DNA of 37,367 nt. It comes from Alphaproteobacteria bacterium (GTDB taxonomy: Bacteria; Pseudomonadota; Alphaproteobacteria; UBA828). Shown piece by piece: positions 1 through 7,200 of this stretch (the first letter of the stretch is position 1; every line of letters begins with the position of its first letter). Made by a program: the position numbers and the translations under genes. The stretch spans positions 1 to 37,367 of the forward strand of contig JAJDVB010000121.1 of NCBI GenBank assembly GCA_022826345.1, given 5' to 3'. The notes beneath the pieces are model-generated. The model made no database searches. It was not told where the DNA came from and worked only from the letters and a program-made list of their open reading frames with translations.

Positions 1-569
1 AACTTCGACTTCGTCACCGAATCGTTCACGTTGATGGCGGGCGCGCCCAGGCTGCCACTCTGCTCCATCTCGTAGAGCCGTAGCACGCCGGTGGTGGTCT
101 CCTCCGAGATGCCCCTGATGTCCGCCATGAGCGCGGGGTGCGCGTCGTGCATGATCTTGGTGAGGTCGCCCCCATCATCCAGGATCATGTTGGGGCGCCA
201 GCCGTCGGGGCCCTCGATGGTGCGCTCGATGCACCACTCGTACTCCTCCTCGGTCTCGCCCTTCCAGGCGAAGACGGGGACGCCGGCGTCGGCCATGGCA
301 GAAGCCGCGTGGTCCTGGGTCGAGAAGATGTTGCACGAGCTCCAGCGCACCTCCGCGCCGAGCGACCGCAGCGTCTCGATCAGGACGGCGGTCTGGATCG
401 TCATGTGCAGGCAGCCGGCGATGCGCGCGCCGGCCAGCACCTGGGCCTCGCCGAACTCGGCGCGGAGCGCCATCAGCCCCGGCATCTCGGTCTCGGCGAT
501 GGCGATCTCCTTGCGGCCCCACTCGGCCAGCGAGAGGTCCTTCACCTTGTAATCGGCGCCGTTCTGCAT
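1..569 (-). CDS. ahcY: Adenosylhomocysteinase, N-terminal part (C-terminus outside window)
   Basis: S-adenosyl-L-homocysteine hydrolase splits SAH into adenosine and homocysteine in the cytoplasm, which keeps the methylation cycle running. The minus strand from the ATG at 569 reads [20 protein letters not shown], then family motifs such as [33 protein letters not shown] and [16 protein letters not shown], and is still open at base 1. About 189 residues are present and the NAD-binding domain lies outside the window. A purine-rich AGGGAA sits a few bases upstream of the ATG. It is downstream of ptsI, separated by about 120 bp with no evident gene. An ahcY gene next to the HPr/EIIA/HprK genes is a recurrent alphaproteobacterial arrangement. 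The identification is secure; only the end is missing. Confidence 0.96.
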   Translation of the reverse strand, partial: MQNGADYKVKDLSLAEWGRKEIAIAETEMPGLMALRAEFGEAQVLAGARIAGCLHMTIQTAVLIETLRSLGAEVRWSSCNIFSTQDHAASAMADAGVPVFAWKGETEEEYEWCIERTIEGPDGWRPNMILDDGGDLTKIMHDAHPALMADIRGISEETTTGVLRLYEMEQSGSLGAPAINVNDSVTKSK

Positions 570-688
570 CGCGCTGTTCCCTGAGTACCCTTACGCTTCG
601 GCGCGCGACATCCGATCCGCTGCCGGCGCGGCTTTTAGCATCGCCGCCGGGGGCTCACAACCGGCGCCGCCTCTGCCCGGGCTCGGCA

Positions 689-2488
689 CTACTTTCCATT
701 CGAGAAATCGTCGATCAGCTTCGCGATCCGGCCCGCCTCGGACTGGCTCAGCAGCTCCTCCGCGTGGTGCGCCGCGGCCGAGGCGTCGAGGCCGAGGATG
801 CGCTGCTTCACGCGCGGCACGTTGGGCGGCGCCATGGAGAGATCGCGCAGGCCGAAGCCCACGAGCATCGCGGTGAAGCGCGGATTGCCCGCAAGCTCGC
901 CGCAGAGATTGACCGGAATGCCGGCACGCCGGGCCGCGTCGGTGGCGAAACGGATGAGCCGGAGAACCGCGGGATGGAGGGGATCGTAGAGGTGAGCCAC
1001 CTGGTCGTCGCCGCGGTCGATCGCCAGCGTGTACATGGTGAGGTCGTTGGTGCCGAGGGAGAAGAAATCGCAGGCGCCGGCCAGCGCATCGGCCGCGAGT
1101 GCCGCACCCGGCGTCTCGATCATGATGCCGAGCGGCGGCGCATCGGCGATCGGCACCCGCGCGCGGGTCAGCCGGCGCACCATCTTGTCCACGGCCTTGC
1201 GCACGGCCCTGATCTCGTCGACCGAGGTGATCATCGGCACCAGGATGCGCACCGGCCCGTGGGCGCCGGCGCGGAGGATGGCCGCGATCTGCGCCTCCAG
1301 CAGCGCCGGCGTCTTGAGCGATAGCCGCACCGCTCGGAGCCCAAGCGCCGGATTGACGCTCGGCGTGATGTGCGCGCCGAGCGAGTAGGCGAGCTTGTCC
1401 GAGCCCACGTCGAGGGTCCGTACCGTCACCGGCGCCCCCTCCATGCCGTCGACGATGTCCTTCAGCGCGACGTACTGCTCGTCCTGGCTCGGTGGCTGGT
1501 CGCGGTTCATGTACATGAACTCGCTGCGCAGAAGCCCGATGCCCTCCGCGCCGGCCTCCTGGGCTTGCGCCAGTTCGTTGGGCAGCTCGATGTTGCACTG
1601 GAGCGTCACGCGCTCGCCGTCTTGCGAAACCGCGGCGACCTGGCGCAGCCGGGCGAGCTGACGCTCGCGGCGCTCGAGTGCCCGCCGCCTGCGCTCGAGC
1701 CGCGCGATCGTCGCCTCGCCGGGGTTAACCACCAGCCCGCCACGCACGCCGTCCACCGCCACCACGTCGCCCGAGCGCACGGCGCCCGCGAGGCCGGCCA
1801 CGCCAAGCACCGCCGGCAGGCCGAGCGAGCGCGCCATGATCGCGGTGTGCCCCTCGGCCCCGCCGTGCGCGGCAGCGAAGCCGCCGATGCGCGCCGGGTC
1901 CATGAGCGCGGTATCGGCCGGCGTGATCTCCTCGGCGATGACGATGGTGCCGGAGGCCACGCCGGAGAACGCCTGGTAGCCGGCGCGGGTCAGGTTGCGC
2001 ACCAGGCGCCCGCTGGCCTCGCGCACGTCGTCGATCTTGCCGGCGAGGTAGGAATCCTCCATCCCGGCGAAGGCCTGCGCGATCTCCGAGAGCTGCACCT
2101 GCACCGCCGCCTCGGCGTTGATGCGCGCATCCCGGATGCGCATCTCGACGCCGCGCACGAGCCGGGAGCCCGAGAGCATCAGGAGGTGCGCATCGAGCAG
2201 GTGGCGGAGCTGACCTGCCACCTCCTCAGGCAGCGCCTCGGCCTGGACCTGCAGTTGACGGATCTGCGATGCCGAAAGCGCAACGGCGTCGTGAAAGCGC
2301 GCGATCTCGGCTTCCACCGCGTCGTCTTCGATGCGGTACTCGGGCACGTCGATGAGGCCGCGCTCAACCACGTGCGCGGGCCCCACCGCGATGCCGGCGG
2401 ACACGCCAAGGCCGCTGAAGTGCCGCTCGGGCCGCTTCGTCAGTTCAACGACCTGAGCGCACGGGACGGCGCTTTCTTCAGTCTTCAT
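689..2488 (-). CDS. ptsI: Phosphotransferase system Enzyme I (PEP-protein phosphotransferase)
   Basis: Enzyme I takes phosphate from phosphoenolpyruvate and passes it to HPr, the first step of the PTS. The protein has 599 residues from the ATG at 2488, the usual Enzyme I length, and has no GAF domain, so it is PtsI-like rather than PtsP. The phosphohistidine swivel domain contains GGAEGHTAIMARSLGLPAV with His214. The C-terminal PEP-binding barrel shows RTLDVGSDK, FFSLGTNDLTMYTLAIDR and catalytic Cys529 in CGELAGNP. A longer frame with an ATG at 2539 exists, but that start lies deep inside ptsH, so 2488 is preferred; it overlaps ptsH by 11 bp and implies translational coupling. The residues before the active His (AEG) differ from the common RTS or MTS. 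No sugar EIIBC is nearby, so the phosphate probably serves regulation. Confidence 0.95.
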   Translation of the reverse strand: MKTEESAVPCAQVVELTKRPERHFSGLGVSAGIAVGPAHVVERGLIDVPEYRIEDDAVEAEIARFHDAVALSASQIRQLQVQAEALPEEVAGQLRHLLDAHLLMLSGSRLVRGVEMRIRDARINAEAAVQVQLSEIAQAFAGMEDSYLAGKIDDVREASGRLVRNLTRAGYQAFSGVASGTIVIAEEITPADTALMDPARIGGFAAAHGGAEGHTAIMARSLGLPAVLGVAGLAGAVRSGDVVAVDGVRGGLVVNPGEATIARLERRRRALERRERQLARLRQVAAVSQDGERVTLQCNIELPNELAQAQEAGAEGIGLLRSEFMYMNRDQPPSQDEQYVALKDIVDGMEGAPVTVRTLDVGSDKLAYSLGAHITPSVNPALGLRAVRLSLKTPALLEAQIAAILRAGAHGPVRILVPMITSVDEIRAVRKAVDKMVRRLTRARVPIADAPPLGIMIETPGAALAADALAGACDFFSLGTNDLTMYTLAIDRGDDQVAHLYDPLHPAVLRLIRFATDAARRAGIPVNLCGELAGNPRFTAMLVGFGLRDLSMAPPNVPRVKQRILGLDASAAAHHAEELLSQSEAGRIAKLIDDFSNGK

Positions 2489-2777
2489 CGAAGCCGCCGT
2501 CCACGAGCGTTGCCAATGCTGCCAGCGCCGCCGGAGCATCCCTGCCCGCGGTCTCGATCTCGATCTCGGTGCCGGGCCCTGCTGCGAGCATCATCAGCCC
2601 CAGGATCGACTGGCCCGAGACTCGTGTACCGTTGCAGGAGACGGCGACGCTGGCCTCGAACTGCGAGGCGGTCTTGACGAAGTTGGCGGCGGCCCGCGCG
2701 TGCAGCCCGCGCCGGTTGGCGATCAGGCATGTGCGGCGGTAGCTCCCCTCGCCGGGCGAGGTCGACGCCTCTTTCAT
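2478..2777 (-). CDS. ptsH: Phosphocarrier protein HPr
   Basis: HPr is the small cytoplasmic phosphocarrier between Enzyme I and the EIIA proteins. The 99-residue product has the active-site motif RRGLHARAAANFVK with His26 and the regulatory serine motif SGQSILGLMML with Ser57, the site that HPr kinase phosphorylates. Both phosphorylation sites are intact, which fits the hprK gene three genes upstream. About ten extra residues precede the usual HPr start. The ATG at 2777 overlaps the stop of the EIIA gene by 4 bp (ATGA), so the two are probably translationally coupled. Confidence 0.96.
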   Translation of the reverse strand: MKEASTSPGEGSYRRTCLIANRRGLHARAAANFVKTASQFEASVAVSCNGTRVSGQSILGLMMLAAGPGTEIEIETAGRDAPAALAALATLVDGGFDED

Positions 2778-3181
2778 GTCTCGTCATCCTCGAGCAGCCG
2801 GCCTGCGACATGGATATAGGTGCGTCCGGCCTCCTGCGCGGCGGCCACGGCGCTCCGCAGGTCGCTGCCCGAACGCACACTCGCGAGCTTGATCAGCATC
2901 GGCAGGTTCACGCCGGCGATGACCTCGACGTTCGCGCCCTCCATGACCGAGATGGCGAGGTTCGAGGGTGTCCCGCCGAACATGTCGGTAAGCACGATCA
3001 CACCGTCGCCCTCTTCGGTGGCACCGATGGCGTCGAGAATGTCCTGGCGGCGCTGCTCCATGTCGTCGTCGGGGCCGATGCAAATGGCGCGCGTGCGGGA
3101 TTGCGGCCCGACGACGTGCTCGGTCGCCGCGACGAACTCCTCGGCGAGCCGTCCGTGCGTGACCAGAACGATGCCGATCAT
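2774..3181 (-). CDS. manX: PTS EIIA, mannose family (regulatory)
   Basis: This 135-residue single-domain protein begins MIGIVLVTHGRLAEEFV, in which His9 is the expected phosphorylation site of mannose-family EIIA proteins. The fold signature VIVLTDMFGGTPSNLAIS follows, and the whole domain length is present. There is no linked EIIB, EIIC or EIID, so a role in sugar transport is unlikely. In alphaproteobacteria such orphan EIIA proteins act with HPr and HprK as phosphorylation-dependent regulators. The start was chosen at the ATG at 3181, four bases after the rapZ stop. The symbol manX follows alphaproteobacterial usage; the actual target is not visible from sequence. Confidence 0.92.
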   Translation of the reverse strand: MIGIVLVTHGRLAEEFVAATEHVVGPQSRTRAICIGPDDDMEQRRQDILDAIGATEEGDGVIVLTDMFGGTPSNLAISVMEGANVEVIAGVNLPMLIKLASVRSGSDLRSAVAAAQEAGRTYIHVAGRLLEDDET

Positions 3182-3185
3182 CGGC

Positions 3186-4100
3186 TCATCCGTTCGCCTG
3201 CATCGCGGGTGCCGCAGGCTCGGTGTCGAGGTCGCGATGGCGCACCGTGACTTGCCAGCGCTCGCCGCCCAACGCCTCGGCCAGGCGCCCGGCCACGGCG
3301 ACGGAGCGGTGCCGCCCGCCCGTGCATCCAAGCGCGATTGTGAGGTAGGAGCGCCCGTCCCGCTCGAAGGCCGGTAGCAGCGGCCTGAGCATCGCGACCA
3401 TGCCCTCGAAGAACGGGCCATAGGCCGGGTCGTCCAGTACGTGGCGCGCGACCTCGGGCTCTCGCCCGGTGAGCGGCCGGAGTGTCGGCACATGGTGCGG
3501 GTTGGAGAGAAAACGGACATCGAACACGAAGTCGGCCTCCGGCGGTACACCGCGGCTGTAGGCAAAGGAGAGCACGAAGATCGCGGGCGCCCGCCCGGCT
3601 TCCGGCCCGAAGCGCGCGGCGATGATGCTGCGCAGATCGCGGACGGAAAGCCGGCTGGTGTTGACGGTGAGGTCCGCCCGGTCTCGGACCCAGCCGAGCA
3701 GCGCGCGCTCACGCCGAATTCCCTCGTCGACAGGTTCGTCGTGCGCCAGCGGGTGTGGGCGGCGAGTCTCACTGAAGCGCCGGCGCAGCACCTCGGTCTC
3801 GCAGTCGAGAAAGAGCAGCGCGATCTCACCACGTTCGCCTTCGCCAAGCAGCGGCTCGAGATAGCGCTCGATGTCGCCGGGATCGAACCCCCGCGTCCGC
3901 GAATCGATGCCGAGCGCGAGCGGGCCCGGCCGCCCGTTCTCGCCCCGCGCCTGGACCAGCTCCGAGAGCAGCGAGAGGGGCAGGTTGTCGATCGCCTCGT
4001 AGCCGAGGTCCTCCAGGATCTTGAGCGCGGTCGACTTGCCGGCACCGGACATTCCGGTCACTAGCACGAGAGCACGGCTGCCAGAGGGATCTGCGCTCAT
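3186..4100 (-). CDS. rapZ: RNase adapter / nucleotide-binding protein RapZ
   Basis: RapZ-family proteins bind nucleotides; in E. coli RapZ directs a regulatory small RNA to RNase E to control glucosamine-6-phosphate synthase. The 304-residue product starts at the ATG at 4100 and has a Walker A motif GMSGAGKST near residue 18, the family motif EAIDNLPLSLL, and the C-terminal signature GCTGGRHRSVAVA. A much longer upstream reading frame exists but runs antiparallel over hprK codons and lacks homology. The start overlaps the hprK stop by 4 bp. Clustering with hprK, manX and ptsH is typical of alphaproteobacteria. Whether it acts on RNA here, rather than as a nucleotide sensor, cannot be told. 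Confidence 0.95.
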   Translation of the reverse strand: MSADPSGSRALVLVTGMSGAGKSTALKILEDLGYEAIDNLPLSLLSELVQARGENGRPGPLALGIDSRTRGFDPGDIERYLEPLLGEGERGEIALLFLDCETEVLRRRFSETRRPHPLAHDEPVDEGIRRERALLGWVRDRADLTVNTSRLSVRDLRSIIAARFGPEAGRAPAIFVLSFAYSRGVPPEADFVFDVRFLSNPHHVPTLRPLTGREPEVARHVLDDPAYGPFFEGMVAMLRPLLPAFERDGRSYLTIALGCTGGRHRSVAVAGRLAEALGGERWQVTVRHRDLDTEPAAPAMQANG

Positions 4101-4549
4101 CGTCCGGCCGAGCGGGTGGCCTGCGCGCCCTGCCCGGCAAGGGCGCGCGAAAGCGCGAGCCTGACCTTCACCGGCGCCGAGGCCTCGAACGGCGCAAGCA
4201 TTGCGTGCGCGATTCGATAGCCGCAAAGGTCGACGGTCGCGGCCTCCGGCATACGCTCTACCATGTCGGGTTGGGCCAGATCGACCACGAGATGGACCGG
4301 ACACTGCGTCACGAAATCCATCGAGACGATACCGATCCCACGCACTTCGAGCAGCCCCGCAATGCGCACTGGCGGCGCCGCGAGCAGCAACTCGCCGCTG
4401 CTCGTCAGTGCGACCTGATCGTCCGCGACGAGCGCCGCGCCGCCTTCGATCAGGCGCAGCGCGAGGTCGGACTTGCCGGCGCCGGGGGCGCCCCGCAGCA
4501 GCACGCCCTTGCCCTCCAGGGCGACGCAGCTGGCGTGAATCAGAACCAT
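4097..4549 (-). CDS. hprK: HPr kinase/phosphorylase, short alphaproteobacterial form
   Basis: HprK phosphorylates HPr on its regulatory serine (Ser57 in this window). The product has 150 residues from the ATG at 4549 and corresponds only to the C-terminal kinase domain of firmicute HprK; the missing N-terminal domain is normal for alphaproteobacteria. It begins MVLIHASCVALEGKGVLLRG, followed by the Walker A motif GAPGAGKSDLALRL, LVADDQVAL, and the family signature LLEVRGIGIVSMDFV. It lies 47 bp after ptsN and overlaps rapZ by 4 bp. The usual chvG/chvI (or equivalent) two-component genes upstream of hprK are absent; ptsN and hpf are there instead. Confidence 0.93.
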   Translation of the reverse strand: MVLIHASCVALEGKGVLLRGAPGAGKSDLALRLIEGGAALVADDQVALTSSGELLLAAPPVRIAGLLEVRGIGIVSMDFVTQCPVHLVVDLAQPDMVERMPEAATVDLCGYRIAHAMLAPFEASAPVKVRLALSRALAGQGAQATRSAGR

Positions 4550-4596
4550 GGCGCGACCGTGCGGCCCGGCGGGGCGGCTGTCAATCGGCCGGGCGC

Positions 4597-5061
4597 TCAC
4601 GCCCGCGACGTGCCGGCCGCACCGGTGAGGACCGCATAGAGCGCCTCCGCGTTGTCGGCGCCGCGCAGGCGCGCGCACACGCGGTGGTCCCGCAGCAGGC
4701 GCGAGACCAGCGCCAGCGCCTTCAGATGATCCGATCCGGCAGAGTCCGGCGCGAGCAGCAGGAAGATGAGGTCCACCGGCTTCCCGTCCACCGCGTCGAA
4801 CTCAATGGGCTCCCGCAGGCGGGCGAACACCGCCGAGAGCCGCGTGAGGCTGGTGAGTCTGCCATGCGGGATTGCAACCCCGGCACCGACCCCGGTCGAG
4901 CCCAGCCGCTCGCGCGCGAGCAGCAAGTCAAGGACGGTGCGTTCTTCCTGCGCCGTCTGCGCCGCGGCGACGGCGGAGAGCTCTTGCAGCGCCTGCTTCT
5001 TGCTGGCCGCCCTCACGTCGTCCAGGACGCCGCTCAATGACAAGAGGTCCGCGATCTCCAT
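4597..5061 (-). CDS. ptsN: Nitrogen-regulatory PTS EIIA (PtsN)
   Basis: EIIA-Ntr is the terminal phospho-acceptor of the nitrogen PTS and regulates potassium transport, stress responses and carbon/nitrogen balance by protein contact. The 154-residue protein begins MEIADLLSLSGVLDDVRAAS and contains the active-site motif GVAIPHGRL with His66, followed by FDAVDGKPVDLIFLLLAP, typical of the fructose/Ntr EIIA fold. The start at 5061 was chosen because upstream in-frame residues lack homology. It lies 81 bp downstream of hpf. In many proteobacteria hpf and ptsN sit behind rpoN; no rpoN is visible here. Confidence 0.94.
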   Translation of the reverse strand: MEIADLLSLSGVLDDVRAASKKQALQELSAVAAAQTAQEERTVLDLLLARERLGSTGVGAGVAIPHGRLTSLTRLSAVFARLREPIEFDAVDGKPVDLIFLLLAPDSAGSDHLKALALVSRLLRDHRVCARLRGADNAEALYAVLTGAAGTSRA

Positions 5062-5142
5062 TTCCCGGCCGCTCTGTCGATTGCCGTTGGAGGCAGCGCT
5101 TGCTTGAAGTTGGTGGCGGCCCGCACCCGGCCGCAAAGCCGC

Positions 5143-5499
5143 TCAGTCGGCCGGCTGTGGCGAAGGCTCGCCCACGTCTGCGGCTCTACCGCTGCGCGGG
5201 GTCTTGTGATGGTCACGAAGCTTGCGCTTGTGCCGGCGCATGCGCTTCTCCAACCGCTCGGCGGCGATGCTGAAGCTCGCCGTCATGTCGGCGGCCGACG
5301 CGTGACTCTGGAACCTGATGCCGTGGCCGACATGGATCATAAGGTCGGTCTCGATCATCTGCGCCACCTTGGCGAACACCGCCTGCGCATCGATCGCGGT
5401 GGAAAAGAACTTCCCCGCCGACGACTCGAGGCGCTGCGTAACCTGGTCCCGAAAGCTTTCGTTGACGCTGACGTGCCGGCCCGTGATGGCGATCTGCAT
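5143..5499 (-). CDS. hpf: Ribosome hibernation promoting factor, short form
   Basis: Hpf/RaiA proteins bind the 30S decoding region and inactivate ribosomes during starvation. The 118-residue product starts MQIAITGRHVSVNESFRDQV and contains the S30AE features HVGHGIRFQSHASAADM and SIAAERLEKRMRRHKRKLRD. It ends soon after this basic helix, with a polar tail, and lacks the C-terminal dimerisation domain of the long Hpf that is usual in alphaproteobacteria (about 190 residues). It is the first gene of the leftward PTS cluster. A TATAAT hexamer lies about 30 bp upstream. The short form could be natural or reflect loss of the tail; no sequence break is visible. Confidence 0.9.
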   Translation of the reverse strand: MQIAITGRHVSVNESFRDQVTQRLESSAGKFFSTAIDAQAVFAKVAQMIETDLMIHVGHGIRFQSHASAADMTASFSIAAERLEKRMRRHKRKLRDHHKTPRSGRAADVGEPSPQPAD

Positions 5500-5529
5500 G
5501 ACTACCCCCGCAGTCTCGCTGCAGGGTTG

Positions 5530-5535
5530 ATTATA
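5530..5535 (-). promoter_or_regulatory. Possible -10 element for hpf
   Basis: On the minus strand this reads TATAAT exactly, about 30 bp before the hpf ATG, which would give a leader of roughly 24 nt. No good -35 hexamer is found 16-18 bp further upstream, so only the -10 is supported. Confidence 0.3.
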
Positions 5536-5598
5536 GGCGAGGTGAGCCTATGGCGGGAAGCGCGGCCGGGCGCCTTGTCGCGTCCGACGGGGGTACCT

Positions 5599-5621
5599 GT
5601 GCCGCCGGGAAGAATTGAACT
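5599..5621 (-). repeat. Left copy of 23-base direct repeat (tRNA-Thr T-arm/acceptor end)
   Basis: These 23 bases are identical to 36064-36086. Read on the minus strand they are the last two bases of the 5' T-stem, the T-loop, the 3' T-stem, the seven acceptor bases, the discriminator A and one C of a tRNA-Thr. The rest of a tRNA is not present on either side. This is a candidate attachment-site remnant. Confidence 0.75.
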
Positions 5622-5836
5622 GTTGTTAAGCGCTGAATCCTGACCCCCTAGAATCTATCTTTTTCAATAGGTTACAGTGATGATCGGCGGCAAGTCCCCG
5701 TGCCGAACAAAACGCCGGTCCTCGACATTGCATCAGGCCTGTCCGGACACCGGTGCCCCGACGGGCAAATCTTAGAAGTGCTGTCGCCAACCCGTGCAAT
5801 AGTGTCGCGAGCACACCCGCCAGAGGACCGCCGCGC

Positions 5837-6418
5837 ATGTCCAGAGTGCCCCTCGCCGATCCGCAAGACCTGCCGCCCTTCCTCAAGACCATGCACGACG
5901 GTGCTGATGCGGAGGACTGGTCGACGCGCCATTGCGCGCGCGCCTTCGCGGCGCATCCGGATATCCTGGAGCGCTATCTCGCCTTCTACTATCCCTTCCA
6001 CGCGAGTGAGCCGGGAAGCCTTCTCGATAGCCGCATCAAGGAGTTGGTGCGGCTGCGTATCGCCACCCTCAACGGCTGCAAGACCTGCAAGGCGGCGCGT
6101 CTCGCGCCGAGCGATGTGAGCGAGCGGGAGGCTGCGGTCGGAGTCGACGACCCGGCCGACATGGAGTTTTCAGCGCGGGAGCGGGCTGCGCTCGCGCTCG
6201 CGGAGCAGATGGCGCTCGACCACCATGGCTTCGACGACGGGGCGATGCGCGTGTTACGTCAGCACTTCTCGCAGGCCGAGACCCTCGAACTCATGATGAT
6301 GATCGGCCAGTACATCGGCTTCGGCCGGATGCTGGCGATGCTCCAGCTCGAAGAGACGCGTTGCCCCATCGAGCCGGCGGGAGATGTTCAGCCCCAGACC
6401 GCGGGGTCCTTGAGGTAG
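5837..6418 (+). CDS. Carboxymuconolactone decarboxylase / AhpD-like family protein
   Basis: The family contains alkylhydroperoxidase-like and decarboxylase-like small helical proteins. The 193-residue product has the core pattern SRIKELVRLRIATLNGCKTCKAARLA, with a CxxC pair at Cys81 and Cys84, followed by the helical segment ERAALALAEQMALDHHGFDD. The canonical AhpD motif has a His three residues after the second Cys; here that position is not His, so peroxidase activity is uncertain. The ATG at 5837 was chosen over an upstream in-frame ATG at 5753 because the earlier residues are low-complexity and unlike the family. Its 3' end overlaps the convergent acetoacetate-decarboxylase-like gene by 31 bp. 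A role in the neighbouring catabolic cluster is inferred only from position. Confidence 0.8.
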   Translation: MSRVPLADPQDLPPFLKTMHDGADAEDWSTRHCARAFAAHPDILERYLAFYYPFHASEPGSLLDSRIKELVRLRIATLNGCKTCKAARLAPSDVSEREAAVGVDDPADMEFSARERAALALAEQMALDHHGFDDGAMRVLRQHFSQAETLELMMMIGQYIGFGRMLAMLQLEETRCPIEPAGDVQPQTAGSLR

Positions 6419-7176
6419 TCGTGAACCACGCGGCCGAAGTTCAGGTCGAAGTCGACGACGGCGAAGAAGCCGCCCAGGATGCGCACGGGCGCCAGTTGAT
6501 GCCATGAGTCGGCGGCGGTGCTCGCGAGTGTGAGCGCGGCGCGGCCCGCGTAGAGCTCGGGGCTGCCATCGGCGCTCTTGCGCAGCGCGCCGGTGACATC
6601 GAGGCGCACCAGCTCCGAGACGCTTGGCCGCGCGGCCGTCTCCGCGCTTGGGATGTGCCGGTAGGAGAGCACCGGCGATTCGGCAAGCTCGTCGGGCGAG
6701 GCCTTGCGGTCGCACACCATCGAGGCGGTCATCAGGCGCTGCCCGCGCGGCCGCTCCACCGTGAGCAGGAGCTGTTCCATGTAGGGCATCACGTCGCCGC
6801 CCCAGTTGTGCTCGATCACGGCGATCTTCTTGGCATAGCCCCAGATTTCGCGGCCGGCGCCGAGGGGGATGTCGTTATCCACCAGGATCGACGGCTGATA
6901 CATGTAGCGCGTGCCGTGCAGCATCACGTCGACCATGACGAAGGCCTCGTGATAGGGGCCGAAGGCCGAGAACGGGACCCAGCGAGCCCAGGCGGTGCAG
7001 ATCGCGGGATCGTCCGCCGGCTCCAGATGGGGCGGCAGCAGCTCCATCACCGCCGCGCTGTCGGCCTCGTACCGGATCATGAGGTCCTGCACGCCGCGGA
7101 AGGGATAGGGTGGGGCCTCATACATCGGGCCGCCCAGCGGCATGCTGAAGTGGCGCTTGAAGGTGGCGATGTCCAT
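6388..7176 (-). CDS. Acetoacetate decarboxylase family protein (copy 1)
   Basis: The 262-residue protein matches the acetoacetate-decarboxylase fold. The motif GAGREIWGYAKKIAV contains the adjacent lysines Lys116-Lys117, at the position of the Schiff-base lysine and its pKa-lowering neighbour in acetoacetate decarboxylase. The N-terminal pattern PYPFRGVQDLMIRYEADSAAVMELLPPHLEP is also typical. True acetoacetate decarboxylases release CO2 from acetoacetate to give acetone, but the family also includes aldolases and dehydratases, so the substrate is open. It is followed 24 bp after its upstream neighbour, a divergent paralogue, on the same strand and downstream of the Liv transporter, and may act on what that system imports. 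Confidence 0.85.
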   Translation of the reverse strand: MDIATFKRHFSMPLGGPMYEAPPYPFRGVQDLMIRYEADSAAVMELLPPHLEPADDPAICTAWARWVPFSAFGPYHEAFVMVDVMLHGTRYMYQPSILVDNDIPLGAGREIWGYAKKIAVIEHNWGGDVMPYMEQLLLTVERPRGQRLMTASMVCDRKASPDELAESPVLSYRHIPSAETAARPSVSELVRLDVTGALRKSADGSPELYAGRAALTLASTAADSWHQLAPVRILGGFFAVVDFDLNFGRVVHDYLKDPAVWG

Positions 7177-7200
7177 GGCGGGTCTCCCTCGCGCGCGGGC

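Larger units (their letters stand above)
5500..5836. other. Intergenic stretch upstream of hpf, with tRNA-Thr remnant
   Basis: These 337 bp separate the leftward hpf from a rightward gene. They hold a TATAAT on the hpf strand (5530-5535), a 23-base tRNA-Thr 3'-end remnant (5599-5621), and an AT-richer patch around 5648-5680. I see no convincing complete gene; short frames here on either strand lack recognisable motifs. The promoter of the 5837 gene should lie within it but I cannot place it. Confidence 0.6.

Noticed and set aside
617..636. Hairpin CCGC/GCGG followed by CTTTT, terminator-like on the plus strand
   Set aside because: Both flanking genes (ahcY, ptsI) read on the minus strand, and no plus-strand transcript is evident; the stem is only 4 bp.
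570..688. Possible SAH riboswitch upstream of ahcY
   Set aside because: The region does not contain the conserved core expected for SAH riboswitches, and ahcY appears to be within an operon.
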